Shown: positions 46,801 to 57,999 of the stretch, piece by piece
Layout: each line of letters begins with the position of its first letter
How positions within the stretch are numbered: position 1 is the stretch's first letter
Source of the DNA: Asterias rubens
Lineage: Eukaryota; Echinodermata; Asteroidea; Forcipulatida; Asteriidae
Direction: 5' to 3'
Assembly: GCF_902459465.1 (NCBI RefSeq)
Contig: NC_047082.1
Coordinates: 4,898,001 to 4,962,000 of the forward strand
DNA length: 64,000 nucleotides
Made by a program: the position numbers and the translations under genes
Notes under the pieces: model-generated
Database searches by the model: none
What the model was told of the DNA's origin: nothing
The model's input: only the letters and a program-made list of their open reading frames with translations

Positions 46801-49800
46801 TTACCTATAGCCTTGCAGTGCTGTCTCAGCTCATGGCGCTGACCAATCCTCAAAACCCCCAATGATATAAGATCTTGATCTGTCATGTCCGGGATGTGAG
46901 AAGTTGTAACCTACACAAAAGAAAAAAATATACATGCTATTTGTCATGCAGAAACTAGGTAGGCTTATAAGTTTTAACAATTTTACAAACAGCAATCTAA
47001 ACCAGAGACGTGTACTTGATCCCAATGATGAAGCGACACAAAAAGTGAATGCCATTTTCCAAACCGGATAGCCTTCCTGGTTGCAATTGTCATGAGCCCT
47101 ACCTGGTGACCATTCCTTTACTTTGCTATTCAGAGACATGCACATTCAACTCGGCTGAATACGCATGCATGCTCTGCGGCCTATATCCGTACAAGCTTTG
47201 CTTACTGTAGCCTGTGTTGCTACAGGTCGTCGCTTATTTAAGTTCAGGAATATTTAACTAAGCAATGATTGCTCCATGATGAAACCCACCAAATTAACTG
47301 TAAAACTTTCTTTAATGTTCTTGATCCGCAGGTAGAATTACTTTATAATAACTGTGACGAATAAACTTTGATTTGACGATTGAGTTCTGATTGTATACAA
47401 GATAGTATTGACGGTTGACTGTTGAAATAGAGGTGCCAATTAACTTACTGGATGGCAGTAATACTAGTAGGTTGGTTGAGGATATTAATTTGATTAGGTG
47501 GCATAAGGTGTTTTGTGACTACTGTGTAGTTGGTGACTACGATGTAGTTGGTGACTACGGACTACGGTGTAGCTGGTGATTACACTCTATTTGGGCGTTC
47601 AATTTGCTGAGCTGCCTTGGTTTTAGTGGCAATAGATGTCTTAAATAATGGTTTTTGTTCCTTTCTATATCTTGGCAATTTGTTGACGTGACAATGAACC
47701 AAAAAAAATGTGTCTAGAAAATAGCGCCCTCTATTGACTATTGAAAAGGCGAGGCGCTGGACAAAAAAGTTAAACAAAAAGGATATTCTGGCGGCTACAG
47801 ATTCTTTATGGTTCCCTTCGCAGTGCCATCAGTTTTCCATACTTATTCTTTACTTTGGTTTTATCATTATTTAGGTAACTTTTAATGTTCATAAAGATTG
47901 TCACTTACTTTGATATTGATATTGTGCCTGTGGGAAAAAAAAATGAACTGAACTGAACAGAATATAAGAATAACATTAATTAAACATAAATACATAAGAT
48001 GTATACCTTCTCCTCCTGAAATCTTGGAATTAAATCTTCAAGTTCCACATCTCTCAGGATATCCTCAAGCTGTAGAAAAAAGGGAGGGGAGGGACTTCAA
48101 TTAAAGTTAAGTTAATAAAAATGACCATCCCGTTCTTCACAATCAAACAAGCACACCTACATGACAAATCCAGGGCCCAAATTTATCGAGCTTTCTATTT
48201 TGTGCTTACTGCACTATGTTCCATTTCATACCACTGATAACCGTAAGCATAGAAAAAAAGGCTTGCTTGCTAAACCTTCCAGCGATTATTTATTAAAGTT
48301 TGAGTGATGTAGCAATGCAAAACCATGGTGATCGGGCACGAGCACCGCCTCATTTTTGTGAATATAGGCTTTTCTTGAAGTAAGTTATTTTGCTATTTAT
48401 TTTGCTAGAAGCACAAGGGCCCTAATTCTATGTATTGTTTAAATTGTGAAATGTTGAATTGAATGGTGCAAGAATATGTTCAGTTTCAATCTAGCTATAG
48501 CCTCACTTTCATTTATTTTTTAAGTGTTACTTGGCACCTTAAACCCTTGTCACATTTCTATACCAATACGGAAGGTCTGACGAAGTGCCATACTGCCTCT
48601 GTCAGCCCACCCCCACAGTTCTGCTGTGATTAAAAAAACTCCTATAAACAGACGGGTGTCTTGTGAAAAATACCCACAGGAATCAGTGTACTGCATTCCT
48701 GGGCTATGACTAAGCTAATGAATAAACAGGCAACAAAACATGCAAATGAGACTAGTGCTACTTGAGGTTCCAGCTTCATCCACTGTCCCACTAAGCAATA
48801 ACCATGGGGTGATAAGATTAAGATTAAGATTGGCTCTCAAAGAACATTTTCCACAGATGCAATAAACTGGCAGAAAATACAAGATAAACCATGGAGATCT
48901 ACCTCTTTGTAATGTTAAAATCAAAGGGAATTAAAATTAAAAAAATTAATCATAGAAAATAAAACCATACAGTTTCACCTTGCACATTTTATGTAGTTTT
49001 TGAGAAAAGAGTAAGGGGGAAGAAGTCACAAAACAATTTTCGTCTCAGGAAGACGAAAATTATTTTAGCATGTAAAATCCCATTAAACAGTTATGATATT
49101 ATAGGCCTACCATAACCAAAGCATGTGGTTAATATGTTTGCTAAAACTATAGACGAACATTATTTGTTTTACTGATCATTTCTCAAAACCTATAGCACCT
49201 CAGTAAGTAAACTTTCAAGGGAAGCTTTCTACTACTAGTTTAGTAGTACTACGTGTATCACAATCTTCAAACTGTGTAAAGAATGTAAATATGTTTGCTG
49301 TTTTGTGTTAGGAAAAAGTTAAGTACATGCTTGTGGACCCTTTACAGGGTTTACACTACAGAAGGTAATGGTGAAAGATTTCCCTTGAAATATTATTCCA
49401 TAAAATGCTTATTTTTTGAGAAAACATTAAAACAATTATCAATTCTCGATTTTGAGAATAACAAATTTATTGGATAACTTTCCGTATGGCGCCACCACTT
49501 TTTCACTCGTTTTTAGAAAAAAGGGATATCTCATTGAGGTAAATAAGATACTATATTATTTCATATCGAATGAAAAAGTGGTGGCGCCATACGGAAACTT
49601 TTCCAATTTATTTTAAACACATGTCATGACACGGCGAAACGTGCGGAACAAGTGTGGGTTTTCCCTTTTTTTTATTTTTTATACATAAAGTGTGGCCTTT
49701 GGACAACTGTTTACCGATATGTGCGATTGCTTTAAAGGCTTCCAATAATCATCTCTGACTGATATTTTGCTCAACAAGATGCCAGATGGCCATTTAACGT

Positions 49801-49983
49801 TTTTCTGAAGAGTGAAACTAAGTGCCAACGCCAACGGAACGACCTGCATAGAGCCTACACAATATATCGCTAAACCTGGCCTACCGATACTCGTTAGGGC
49901 CATACGTTAAGTTAACGTTAATTTGTTTTTAATCAACTCACCTTCGATTTGCAAGAGTCGGAATTCTCCTCCTGATCCATCAT
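43880..49983 (-). CDS. intact 5' part of the SAM gene (250 residues to the exon 7 stop)
   Basis: Exons 1-6 plus nine codons of exon 7. ATGATG at 49978-49983 opens MMDQEENSDSCKSK. Residues 15-71 form a SAM domain split over exons 2 and 3 (LEDILRDVELEDLIPRFQEE, then DLISLGVLRIGQRHELR), a helical module for self- or partner association. Exon 4 adds a basic stretch (REKKRKRSSK), a possible nuclear signal. Exon 5 (residues 102-219) is a beta-rich module of unknown name (VTVGWKHYD, GGGTFQIHL, LFFPGG, KIRLYLITK) that looks ubiquitin-fold-like. Exon 6 is acidic (EVSDISDEDDALPDP). A truncated protein of this kind could still be made. Splice sites were read by eye. Confidence 0.6.
44291..44369 (-). repeat. 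tRNA-like sequence (SINE head or tRNA pseudogene)
   Basis: Minus strand: CCTGTAGCTCAGTTGGTAAA is an A box and AGGTTTGTATCCCC a decayed B box. It lies in an intron of the SAM gene. Confidence 0.6.
44583..44656 (+). repeat. tRNA-like sequence (SINE head or tRNA pseudogene)
   Basis: TTTAGCTCAGTTGGTAGAGC is a good A box, and AGGTTAAAATTCA a degenerate B box. The arms do not fold into a credible tRNA. Confidence 0.6.
45690..46113. other. intron, nothing recognised
   Basis: AT-rich. A longer minus frame that runs from exon 4 into this region is not original protein. Confidence 0.5.
46206..46804. other. intron with AATA/ATA microsatellite
   Basis: AATAATAATA at about 46307-46330 and again at 46370-46385. 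No other feature. Confidence 0.5.
46911..48006. other. intron, minor repeats only
   Basis: 47515-47582 has four loose GGTGACTACG-type units. Nothing else recognised. Confidence 0.45.
48070..49327. other. first intron of the SAM gene, distal part
   Basis: No coding sequence or known repeat recognised apart from short AT-rich runs. Confidence 0.4.
49328..49735 (+). mobile_element. MITE-C copy hosting MITE-D
   Basis: The body matches the other MITE-C copies (GAAATATTATTCCATAAAAT; CATGTCATGACACGGCGAAA), and the right end is GATTGCTTTAAAGG. It is split at AATTTATT by the element below. Confidence 0.75.
49472..49604. mobile_element. MITE-D, 133 bp, 8 bp target duplication
   Basis: AATTTATT at 49464-49471 and 49605-49612. 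Inverted ends share TTTCCGTATGGCGCCACCAC. The 8-base duplication fits hAT-, P- or Merlin-type elements; the terminal GG favours none decisively. Confidence 0.9.
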
Positions 49984-50039
49984 CGTACGGGGCAGCTTTT
50001 ACTTAGAACTTATAAAATTAGAGTAAGGACAGATCAACC

Positions 50040-50165
50040 TGTAATATTCGGGAATAACTGGAGAGTATTCGAGACAAGATGTCTGCCTTCATGAGCATGT
50101 TTACATGTGCTTTAATATCAACACTTGAGGGCGCTATAACAATAGTGCGGAGGCATTATCCTACA
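50040..50165 (-). repeat. candidate gypsy 3' LTR, 126 bp
   Basis: On the minus strand a purine run GGGGGGAGA directly precedes TGTAGGATAATG, and the segment ends ATATTACA, giving TGTA..TACA termini. The partner LTR is absent (5' truncation), so this rests on position after the pol stop and the polypurine tract. It ends about 57 bases before the SAM gene start codon, same strand. Confidence 0.6.
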
Positions 50166-50477
50166 TCTCCCCCCAAGTACAGATTGGTGTACTTTAATTC
50201 CCAAAAAAATGTTCAACAAAGTCCAATAGTGTCCATGAAAAGATCTCTAGAGTCCATGAATCATGTACAAATGTTAACGCTTAAACAACTTTGATAATTT
50301 TAAAAACCAAAACAGTAGATAGAATTTTTAGCAAACAAGACAACTGGAATAACAACTTCTAAAAATTCTGCATGGTTTTTATGCAGAGAGAGCATAAGCT
50401 TTCCAACTCTCAATTTTATAGCCTGCAATGTCTTTCAATGCAGCTATTTGCTTTTTTGGGAACGTTTTTTGTTCTGT
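50166..50477 (-). mobile_element. gypsy 3' untranslated part
   Basis: Lies between the pol stop codon and the polypurine tract. Non-coding; it belongs to the gypsy remnant. Confidence 0.55.
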
Positions 50478-50826
50478 TTATAAATCAAGGCGGTTAGGCG
50501 GCTTCACTAAACGTCCTGATCGGGTCGTCATCACCGCTGGTGGTAGCGTACTCGGTGGTGGGGACAACGACGGAGATTGTTTCTCTGGAGAAGTGGATGG
50601 AGGAAACTGCTGCATTGGAGTAGGAAGTGCTGTCTGCGTTGTTACATCAGAGGGTGGAGACAGTAGTGCATCTGGGTCGGGTGGTTGAGGGGTGTGGTCT
50701 GGTGTGGTGACGAGAGCTGATCGATTGCGACGAACTGTGCCGAGATTGGTTTCAACAATGTAAGAACGTGGCTGGGATGATTTAGCGAGGATGGTCCCTT
50801 GGCGGTTCTGGTCTCGGATCCAAACT
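50478..50826 (-). pseudogene. gypsy polyprotein C-terminal tail
   Basis: After the interrupting transposon the frame resumes with WIRDQNRQGTILAKSSQPRS. It runs through a Pro/Ser-rich stretch to TRSGRLVKPPNRLDL and TAA, a tail typical of Ty3/gypsy pol. Confidence 0.8.
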
Positions 50827-52234
50827 TAGTCTTGGTGCAAGACGTTTCTCATTTCCCTTTCACGCACACCGCGGCCAATTCACCGACAGCGCGCGCACAC
50901 CGACTCCCCACTCACCGCCCCGGAGAAACGTCTTGGTCCGTTTGCTGATCGCTCGGGAAATTCCGAGCACATTCCAATCATGCCACGCTGCGCTTGGCCT
51001 GCATAACTCTGACGTAGCAGTATCAGCATAATTTCCTACAGTCTGGTATCTGTACGTCTTCGGTGCAACGCAACCAGAAACAGACAGGCTTCCTCGATGT
51101 TAGTTGGTGTGTATAGGGCTTGTATGTACGTTCGTCTACATTTAATTTTTGTAAACATGATTGTTGCCGAACGATGTGTTAATTTTTGTAAGTGCAATTA
51201 ATTGAGGGGAATGGAATCTAAAAATGTTATGAACGAGGATGTTTAGCAACAGAGCTAACAAAAATAGATCGATGTACACGAACATGGGATTTTCTGGCAT
51301 CTTTAGTCTTAGTCCAAAGGGTTACTTTGTAGGTAAAAATAATTATTGGGTCACAGTGCCTGAAAGTACTTATTATGCAGAAACAACTAACACAATGTAC
51401 ATACGAAACTTCCGTATCATACTCACACAGCTTGGTCAAAATCAATCGGTGGTCGACCACCATTAAATATCTAAGCCTATGAGTAATTTGACACGTCTTC
51501 GCGAAGATAAGAAACCCAGCCACAACACCACGTTGTCATTCGGTTGTGTACTGTGCATGTGTACATGAAGGTACATGCACTGTACATGTCAGACATCCTT
51601 TGCCCACGCACTTGACCACAATTAGACGTGACATTGTTTACAAGGTATTCATTGAGGACAATTTTGGCAAATGATTGTGATCTCTTCGCCCAAATGCAGG
51701 ATATCTTTCTTTATTTTCGAAATAATGTGCAAAATATACAGTTAAGTAACAAGTTCTCTCATCTGCAAATAAAACACTCGACTCCTCGAGTCTTGCCGAT
51801 GCGGTCAGCAATATTGTTATAGTATTTTTTCACTGACTGACAATTTTTTCCCTCTAACAATCGATCGCAGCCGCTGATCTCTAATATTAATAATAACATA
51901 AAGATCAGGTGATCGCCTTTGCATGCGCAACAAAACGCACATGGTGTGTATTTCCCGGGTTCCCGCCGTAGCATGATGTAGCGAGGCTTTTTGACTCGAC
52001 AAGTTACCAGGCTGGCCCGCTTGTCTGTCTCCAGTTGTGCGTGTGCGTAGTACTTTGTTGACCCACACGTTGAATATGTATGTGAGGTCACATAACTCAA
52101 ACATGCACACGGACCAAGACGTTTCTCCGGGGCGGTGAGTGGACTATAAGTCAGGTGAGTCGGTGCGCGCGCTGTCGGTGAATTGGCCGCGGTGTGCGTG
52201 AAAGGAAAACGAGAAACTTCTTGCACCAAGACTA
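50827..52234. mobile_element. Mutator-like non-autonomous transposon, 1408 bp
   Basis: ATCCAAACT flanks both sides (50818-50826 and 52235-52243). Inverted ends of about 120 bases begin TAGTCTTGGTGCAAGA and include CGCACACCGCGGCCAATTCA. Long inverted ends with a 9-base duplication fit Mutator-like elements. It disrupts the gypsy frame right after PGDSVWI. No transposase recognised inside; the longest minus frame (51759-52280) has no known motif. Confidence 0.85.
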
Positions 52235-52242
52235 ATCCAAAC

Positions 52243-53736
52243 TGAGTCACCAGGGTGTAGTGTTGGTAGAGTCGTAGCACGGTTACGAAGATTGAAGTTG
52301 TGCTGTTGCTTTGTGCGATACGCTTCTTCTTTCTGTCTGATCGTCTGGTCCCGTTGAGCTTTCGGATGTAGGTTTGATGGAAGGAAAGGCAGGGTTGTCT
52401 TTAGTTTCCTGCCCATCAATAGTTCGCTTGGGGACAAGCCATTTTGAAGTGGGGATGAGCGATACATCAGAAGGGCGAGGTACGGGTCTGTGTTCTTCTT
52501 AAGCAGCCCTTTGATCGTGCGAACTGCTCTCTCGGCTTCCCCATTTGCCTGTGGGTACCGTGGGGAACTATAGTAGTGTGGATCACAGCAGCTGAGGTTT
52601 GGACAGATGGGAGAGACTTGATTTCTATCCAGCGTGAATAGTAGTCAATGACGAGGAGGTAGATTTTCCCTCGATACTCAAACAAATCTGCACCCAGTCT
52701 TTCCCAGGGGCGTGACGGAAATGATGCTGGCATGAGAGGTTCACGCTGTTCTGGTCGATGCTTTGCACATGTCACACAATTGGAGATCATGTCTTCAATA
52801 CTCTTGGAGAGACCGGGCCACCAAACAGATGTGCGTGCTCGGGCTCGGCATTTAGTGATACCAAGATGGCCTTGATGGATACGATCAAGTATATCCAATC
52901 TCATGGATCGTGGGATAACAATGCGATCATCATACAGAAGAAGATCATCGAGGATAGAGAGATGGCTTCGGTTTTCCCAGTACTGGCGCAGTAGTGGAGT
53001 GTGTGGCATGTATACGGGCCAACCGCCAATGCAGAACTCCTTTATTTGTGTGCATTCCTCATCTGATTTCTGTGCTGCAACAATTTCGAGTAGACGTTGT
53101 GATGTTGCTGGTAGTGAAGTCAACACGTGATTAGTGAAATTCTCTATTTCGGATATCAGAGCTGTGTCGGTTTCAACTGGTGTACCAACAGGAGCACGGG
53201 ATAGTGCATCAGCAGTAGTCTGGAGCTTGCCGGGAACATGCTCAACAGTCGGACTAAATCTCATCAATCGAAGACGGAACCGAAGAATACGTGGGGGGCA
53301 TCTTGGAAAGTTCCTTTGTCTGAAGGAGAGACACAAGTGGTTTGTGGTCTGTCTCAAGAGTGAAGTGGAGACCGAGGACATAGTCAGAGAAATTCTCACA
53401 ACCCCAGGTTGCAGCTAATGTTTCATTCTCGATGACTGCATATCGCTTCTCCGTGTCGGATAGAGAACGCGATGCGTAGCATATTGGGCGACGTTTCCCA
53501 TTGTCTTGAGTCTGAAGCAGAACGGCGCAAATTCCAGATGAAGAAGCATCCGTGGCTACAAAGGTTGGACGAGATGGTTCATAGTGAGCCAGGACTGCAG
53601 ATGAGAGAAGTAGATCTTTCACTCGTTGAAAAGAACTCTGCTGGGCTTCTCCCCAATACCAGATTGTGTCTTTCCTGAGCAACTGGCGCAATGGCTCGTT
53701 AATCTCTGCCAAACCAGGGACAATTATGTACTTCAT
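52243..53736 (-). pseudogene. Ty3/gypsy pol remnant: RT end, RNase H, integrase
   Basis: Minus strand, 5' truncated at 53736. In order: RT thumb (PGLAEINEPLRQLLRK), RNase H (FVATDASSSGICAVLL; YAVIENETLAATWGCE), a linker VEHVPGKLQTTADALSRAP, the integrase zinc finger (HQGHLGITKCRAR with CVTCAKHRP) and the start of the catalytic core (LGADLFEYRGKIYLLVIDYY). The core is internally deleted: after about 52580 the sequence jumps past the second catalytic Asp to PQANGEAERAV-like sequence in another frame. 52243-52467 is the integrase C-terminus (MYRSSPLQNGLSPSELLMGR). Two shifts and the deletion make it inactive. Confidence 0.9.
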
Positions 53737-53960
53737 ACTTTCTGGAATATTAACCCGTGTAGGTTAATGGATAGATCGAAAAACAACGTTGTTGGTGTAC
53801 GTTTTGGTTCAATGATTGACCAAAAAACACACAATATTTTTGTGCGCAAAGCAAACAGACCAGTGTTTTCACTGAGGAAACATTTTTGTTAGTGCATAAA
53901 TAAGTCGCCTTGTCTGAACTGAATTTCCCATCTGGGATAATAAAGTGAATTAAATTGAAT
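53737..53960. repeat. dispersed repeat with a LINE-like tail
   Basis: 53737-53900 matches 57733-57910 (CATTTTTGTTAGTGC). TGGGATAATAAAGTGAATTA at the end is in the style of an RTE- or CR1-type 3' tail. Confidence 0.55.
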
Positions 53961-53994
53961 TGAATGTTGCAATTAGAATTAAAGGCACTGCAGC

Positions 53995-54170
53995 CGATTA
54001 CATGAAATGCTAGGATAAATCCTATCTCGAGTTAGGACGAGTAACTCGTAGGACGAGTAACTCGTCCTAGGAGATGGGTTCAATGCGTCGTAACATCTAG
54101 GCCCATGGTTACGGAACTGAACTCGTCCTAAGTCCTAAAATTGATTCTAAACTTAGGCAGAGTTTGGTGA
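53995..54170. repeat. palindromic repeat with GGACGAGTAACTCGT words
   Basis: GGACGAGTAACTCGT occurs twice in a row at 54036-54068 with outer inverted TAGGA/TCCTA, so the segment folds. Class unknown. Confidence 0.55.
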
Positions 54171-54173
54171 AAA

Positions 54174-54320
54174 TGACGGCTGGACACGTTTGGTATTAAC
54201 TGTCAAAGACCATTCTCACTTGGTGTATCTCAACATAGTGCAGAAATAACAATCTGTAGAAAAGTGGACTCAACTGGTCGAAGTTGCAAGAGAATATTGA
54301 AAGAAAGAAAAACGCCCCAG
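54174..54320 (-). mobile_element. MITE-A/B left fragment
   Basis: GGACACGTTTGGTATTAACT, then TCTCACTTGGTGTATCTCAA, then lost. Confidence 0.6.
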
Positions 54321-54393
54321 ATAAGCTAGCTATCGTGCCCCCCCCCAACTCGCAGTTGATAGGGCAGTATGTTAAAGGAACACGTTGGATTTA

Positions 54394-57295
54394 CTTCACA
54401 AAAATGGCCATCAAAAAGAAACATTTCAACCATGACAGTCAGACAAATCAAACGGTGAATTTAATTCAGAGAAAGTTTAAAACATATCTGTTTTTGCAAT
54501 AGCCTTCAGTATTTCTTTCTGTATCAACTCAATTTTGCTTTTGTAATTACCTAATCTGTATTAACTTTAACTTCTAGTTTGTTTTCATCTCAAAGTGCAT
54601 AGAGACAGCTCTGTGATTGTGATATGCGTTATACACGAATAGTTCATTATTATTATTACTATGGGAATCAATGTGTGGTGAATGGGTTTTCAACTAGTGG
54701 TTTAATCCCAACGAGGCCTGGTTCTTGATAAATTACAAAGAACCAGGCCTCGGCGGGTTTAACCCACTAGTTGAAAACCAACACACTTTGATTCCCATTC
54801 ATTAATACCTTTTCGGTCAAAAACATCATCACTTTTTGGTCAAAAAGTAAAATAAACGCAAACATTATAATTGTTAAATGATTTCTTTCAACACAACACC
54901 CCTCCAGCTATGAAATGGTAAAGCCCTCCGCCGCCCTCAGGTAAACAACTCCTTATAAGGGAATGCTGTGCTCGTATCGCGTGATGCGGCACAACTGTTT
55001 CAGCCGTTGCTCTCGACCAATAGGAATGAAGAAACTGTCTTTGAAGAACAGGTGCAAGGTCGCGTGTCACGCCCATGAATTAACACTTTTTACCGGTCAT
55101 AAACAAAGGTTCATACACACCCACGTGACTCGCTCTCCACCAATAGGAAGAGCGAAACTGTCTGGGGTATTTATGAATAATCAATTATGAAGCCTTCAAC
55201 TCTCCCTAATTAACCAATAATTTGCAGGAACCACCATTTTAAAGCCCCAGTGACCTGACACCATAGCTAGACATCAACGCCTCCATGAGTCGCTGTTGAT
55301 TTATAAGTAATTCTAACAAAGAGGGTAACTTGTTTCAGCTTAATTTTTGTAATCCAACCGTCCAGTTATCACCAGGTTTTAGTATCGGATGCTATCAATG
55401 TTACTGAGGATATTTCGAAAGTGTGAAGGAATTGTGTTCATAATTTTTTGTTCATGGAATTTCTTCTCAAACAAGACTAAAGGCCACTTTATAGTCGGTC
55501 GCACGGTAGTTGCGCAATGGAAATCTTGACGCGTGATCCTAAAAGTCATCACCCAGGCATATAAACTGTTTTTTTTTAATGATCGACGCATCAAGATTTC
55601 CATTGTGTGACCATCGTGCGCCTGACTTTAACCCATCACTCTTGCTAGGGGCAACAAGAAAAACATCTACGATTAATGTAAAGTTGAACTTTCTAATGTT
55701 GAGTGATATTCATTCGGTATTATTACTGACTTTTACCTTCCATCAAAGAACAATTTTGTTAAATTTGGTTTTACCCATATACACCGATATGTGTTAGCAC
55801 TGTACAAGCATTCTCAGTACTTTCCAGAGCTCTGTCAACAAAATTACAGGCATATGAGTAAAGCCAAAATTAATATTTTTTATTCCTGATGAAAACTTCC
55901 ATCTATTAAACAATAGTTGATTTCGTCATTTGTAAAATTTTGGTCCAGGAACTTTAAAGAGATTCAACAAAAAGCAATATTTGGCCTGACATTGACTTGC
56001 AGTAGGGATTGGTGATAACACACTGTTTGTGAGCATGGGGCTAATGACACCTTAAGGACCTTTGCCGACAAAAATTATCCACTCAAAATAAACAATATCA
56101 CAATATTATCTGCAATATTTATACTGTCTGTTATTATTTGAACTAAGCAGTCGGTTGATGATATTTTCAGGCAATCTCTGAACATCTTGTTGAGTATTTG
56201 GGCGGTAAACTGACACGAACTCAACTCTTAAACCTCATTTTCTCATCAGGGATTTATTTAATATTATTTTGTAGAGTTCAAAACAAAATACGTCCCCCCT
56301 TTTTGCAGCATTTTGTTTGTTTCCAGTGTTTATACAAATTAAGTTTAAATCGTCATATCTATTAAGACTTCTTTGATCCTAGTAAGAGAAAGTTATAGAT
56401 GAGTAAACAAAAGAAATAAGTTATCGACGAGTGCGAAAACTGATCAATGTTCACTGATCGTGGAATAAAGATTTCTTTCTCTACTAAGTTTTAAATTTGT
56501 TTAAATAATGTCAAATCGTTCTGGGTCTGAATTTGGCTATACCGGGCAGTACATTCTTCCTACTTTTAGTCCGATTTCCGATTCGTTTGCTCTTGGGAAA
56601 AATCTTGTTTAAATCGTCATATCTATTAAGACTTCTTTGATCCTAGTAAGAGAAAGTTATAGATGAGTAAACAAAAGAAATAAGTTATCGACGAGTGCGA
56701 AAACTGATCAATGTTCACTGATCGTGGAATAAAGATTTCTTTCTCTACTAAGTTTTAAATTTGTTTAAATAATGTCAAATCGTTCTGGGTCTGAATTTGG
56801 CTATACCGGGCAGTACATTCTTCCTACTTTTAGTCCGATTTCCGATTCGTTTGCTCTTGGGAAAAATCTTAATATTTTTGATTTAGAAGCCTTAAATTCT
56901 ATTAAAGACTACACCGTGTGTAGAGGTAGGTCTACCCTTGAACTCAATAACATGTTCCTACATTTTTTTCTCCCAAGGTTCAAATATCATTCCTGCTATA
57001 CATTTGAACAACGTCGAGAACTTCCTTATTTAGTTTGATTTCCGATTTTGTTTGCCCATGGAAAAGTGTTTTGATTAAAAACAGTGGACACTATTAGTAA
57101 TTGTTAAAGACCAGTATTTTCACTTGGTGTATCTGAACATATGCATGAAATAACAAACCTGGGCTAAATTGGTCGTCGAAGTTGGGAGATAATAATGAAA
57201 GAAAATCACCCTTATCACACGAAGTTGTGTGCGTTTAGATGGTTGATTTCAACTAAACTTGAGGTCTCAAAATCAAATTCGTGGAAAATTACTTC
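54394..57295 (+). repeat. 2.6 kb segmental duplication, copy 2
   Basis: Collinear with 19040-21665 at a constant offset of about 35354 bases near its left end. Longer than copy 1 because of the 264 bp tandem duplication. Left boundary CTTCACAAAAATGG. Confidence 0.9.
56343..56870 (+). repeat. 264 bp perfect tandem duplication
   Basis: 56343-56606 and 56607-56870 look identical base for base (start GTTTAAATCGTCATATCTAT). Only one unit is present in the block at 21 kb. Confidence 0.9.
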
Positions 57296-57439
57296 TTTCT
57301 CGAAAACTACGTCACTTCAGAGGGAGCAGTTTTTCCACAATGTTTTGTACCATCAACCTCTCCCCATTACTCGTTACCAAAGGAGGTTTTATGCTAATAA
57401 TTATTTTGAGTAATTACTAATAGTGTCCACTGCCTTTAA
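57073..57439 (-). mobile_element. MITE-A copy
   Basis: TTAAAAACAGTGGACACTAT to GTGTCCACTGCCTTTAA. Confidence 0.85.
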
Positions 57440-57999
57440 ATAGTCCGACTGTCTACAAGTAGGTCTGCTCTTGAACTCAATACAATATTCCTACTTTTTT
57501 TTTTAAGGTGCCCATGTCATGTCTGTGCTACAATTTAATCATTGTCAATGAGTTGTTATTCGCCTTCGGCCTCAACTGATTTTGAGGTAAAACGCACATT
57601 TTGGTTACGTTTCATAAGTGAAAAAAATCTAGTTAAAAAAAAAGCCAGTTCAATAGTTTCAGTCCAAGTGTATTATTTGCGCTACCAATAACTACTGTAC
57701 ACAAAGTGTAATGCAGTGTACATGTATGTACTTCCTCATACTTTCTGGGATATTAACCCATGTAAGTCAATGGATACATCGAAACACAACCTTTGTTGGT
57801 GTAGGTTTGGGTCCAATGCTTGACAAAGACACACTATTTTTGTGCCCAAAGCAAATAAGCCAATGTTTTCATTGTGGACCAAACATTTTTGTTAGTGCGT
57901 CACAGCAAAAGTTCAGCCCATAAAAAGTCGTCTTGTCTGCACTGAAAGTACGAAACTGCCTACAAAATAACATTCATTGGTTATCAGTTTGCATTAAAA
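57440..57999. other. upstream region of FReD gene 2
   Basis: Unlike gene 1 it does not carry the FReD-upstream module. It holds a repeat shared with 53737-53900. No convincing TATA box. Confidence 0.45.

Larger units (their letters stand above)
40400..49983 (-). pseudogene. SAM domain / zinc finger / tyrosine-recombinase-like / Myb-like gene, nine exons, disabled
   Basis: Gene model on the minus strand: 49942-49983, 48007-48069, 46805-46910, 46114-46205, 45336-45689, 44749-44814, 43770-43909, 41075-43111 (or starting nearer 43060) and 40400-40704. Exons 1-6 join in perfect phase, and exons 8 and 9 join in phase 1. The 7-8 join fits only with an inner acceptor near 43060, so two adjacent genes are possible. 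Three lesions: TGA in exon 7 (43880-43882), TAG in exon 8 (41891-41893) and a shift near 41291-41310. The protein family (C2H2-like fingers, recombinase-like core, Myb-like end) recurs in marine animal genomes as uncharacterised multicopy proteins; this is from memory of family style. Function unknown, probably DNA-associated. Confidence 0.7.

Noticed and set aside
51759-52280. 173-codon minus frame as a transposase
   Set aside because: It spans the Mutator-like terminal repeat and runs into gypsy sequence; no DDE or zinc-binding signature seen.
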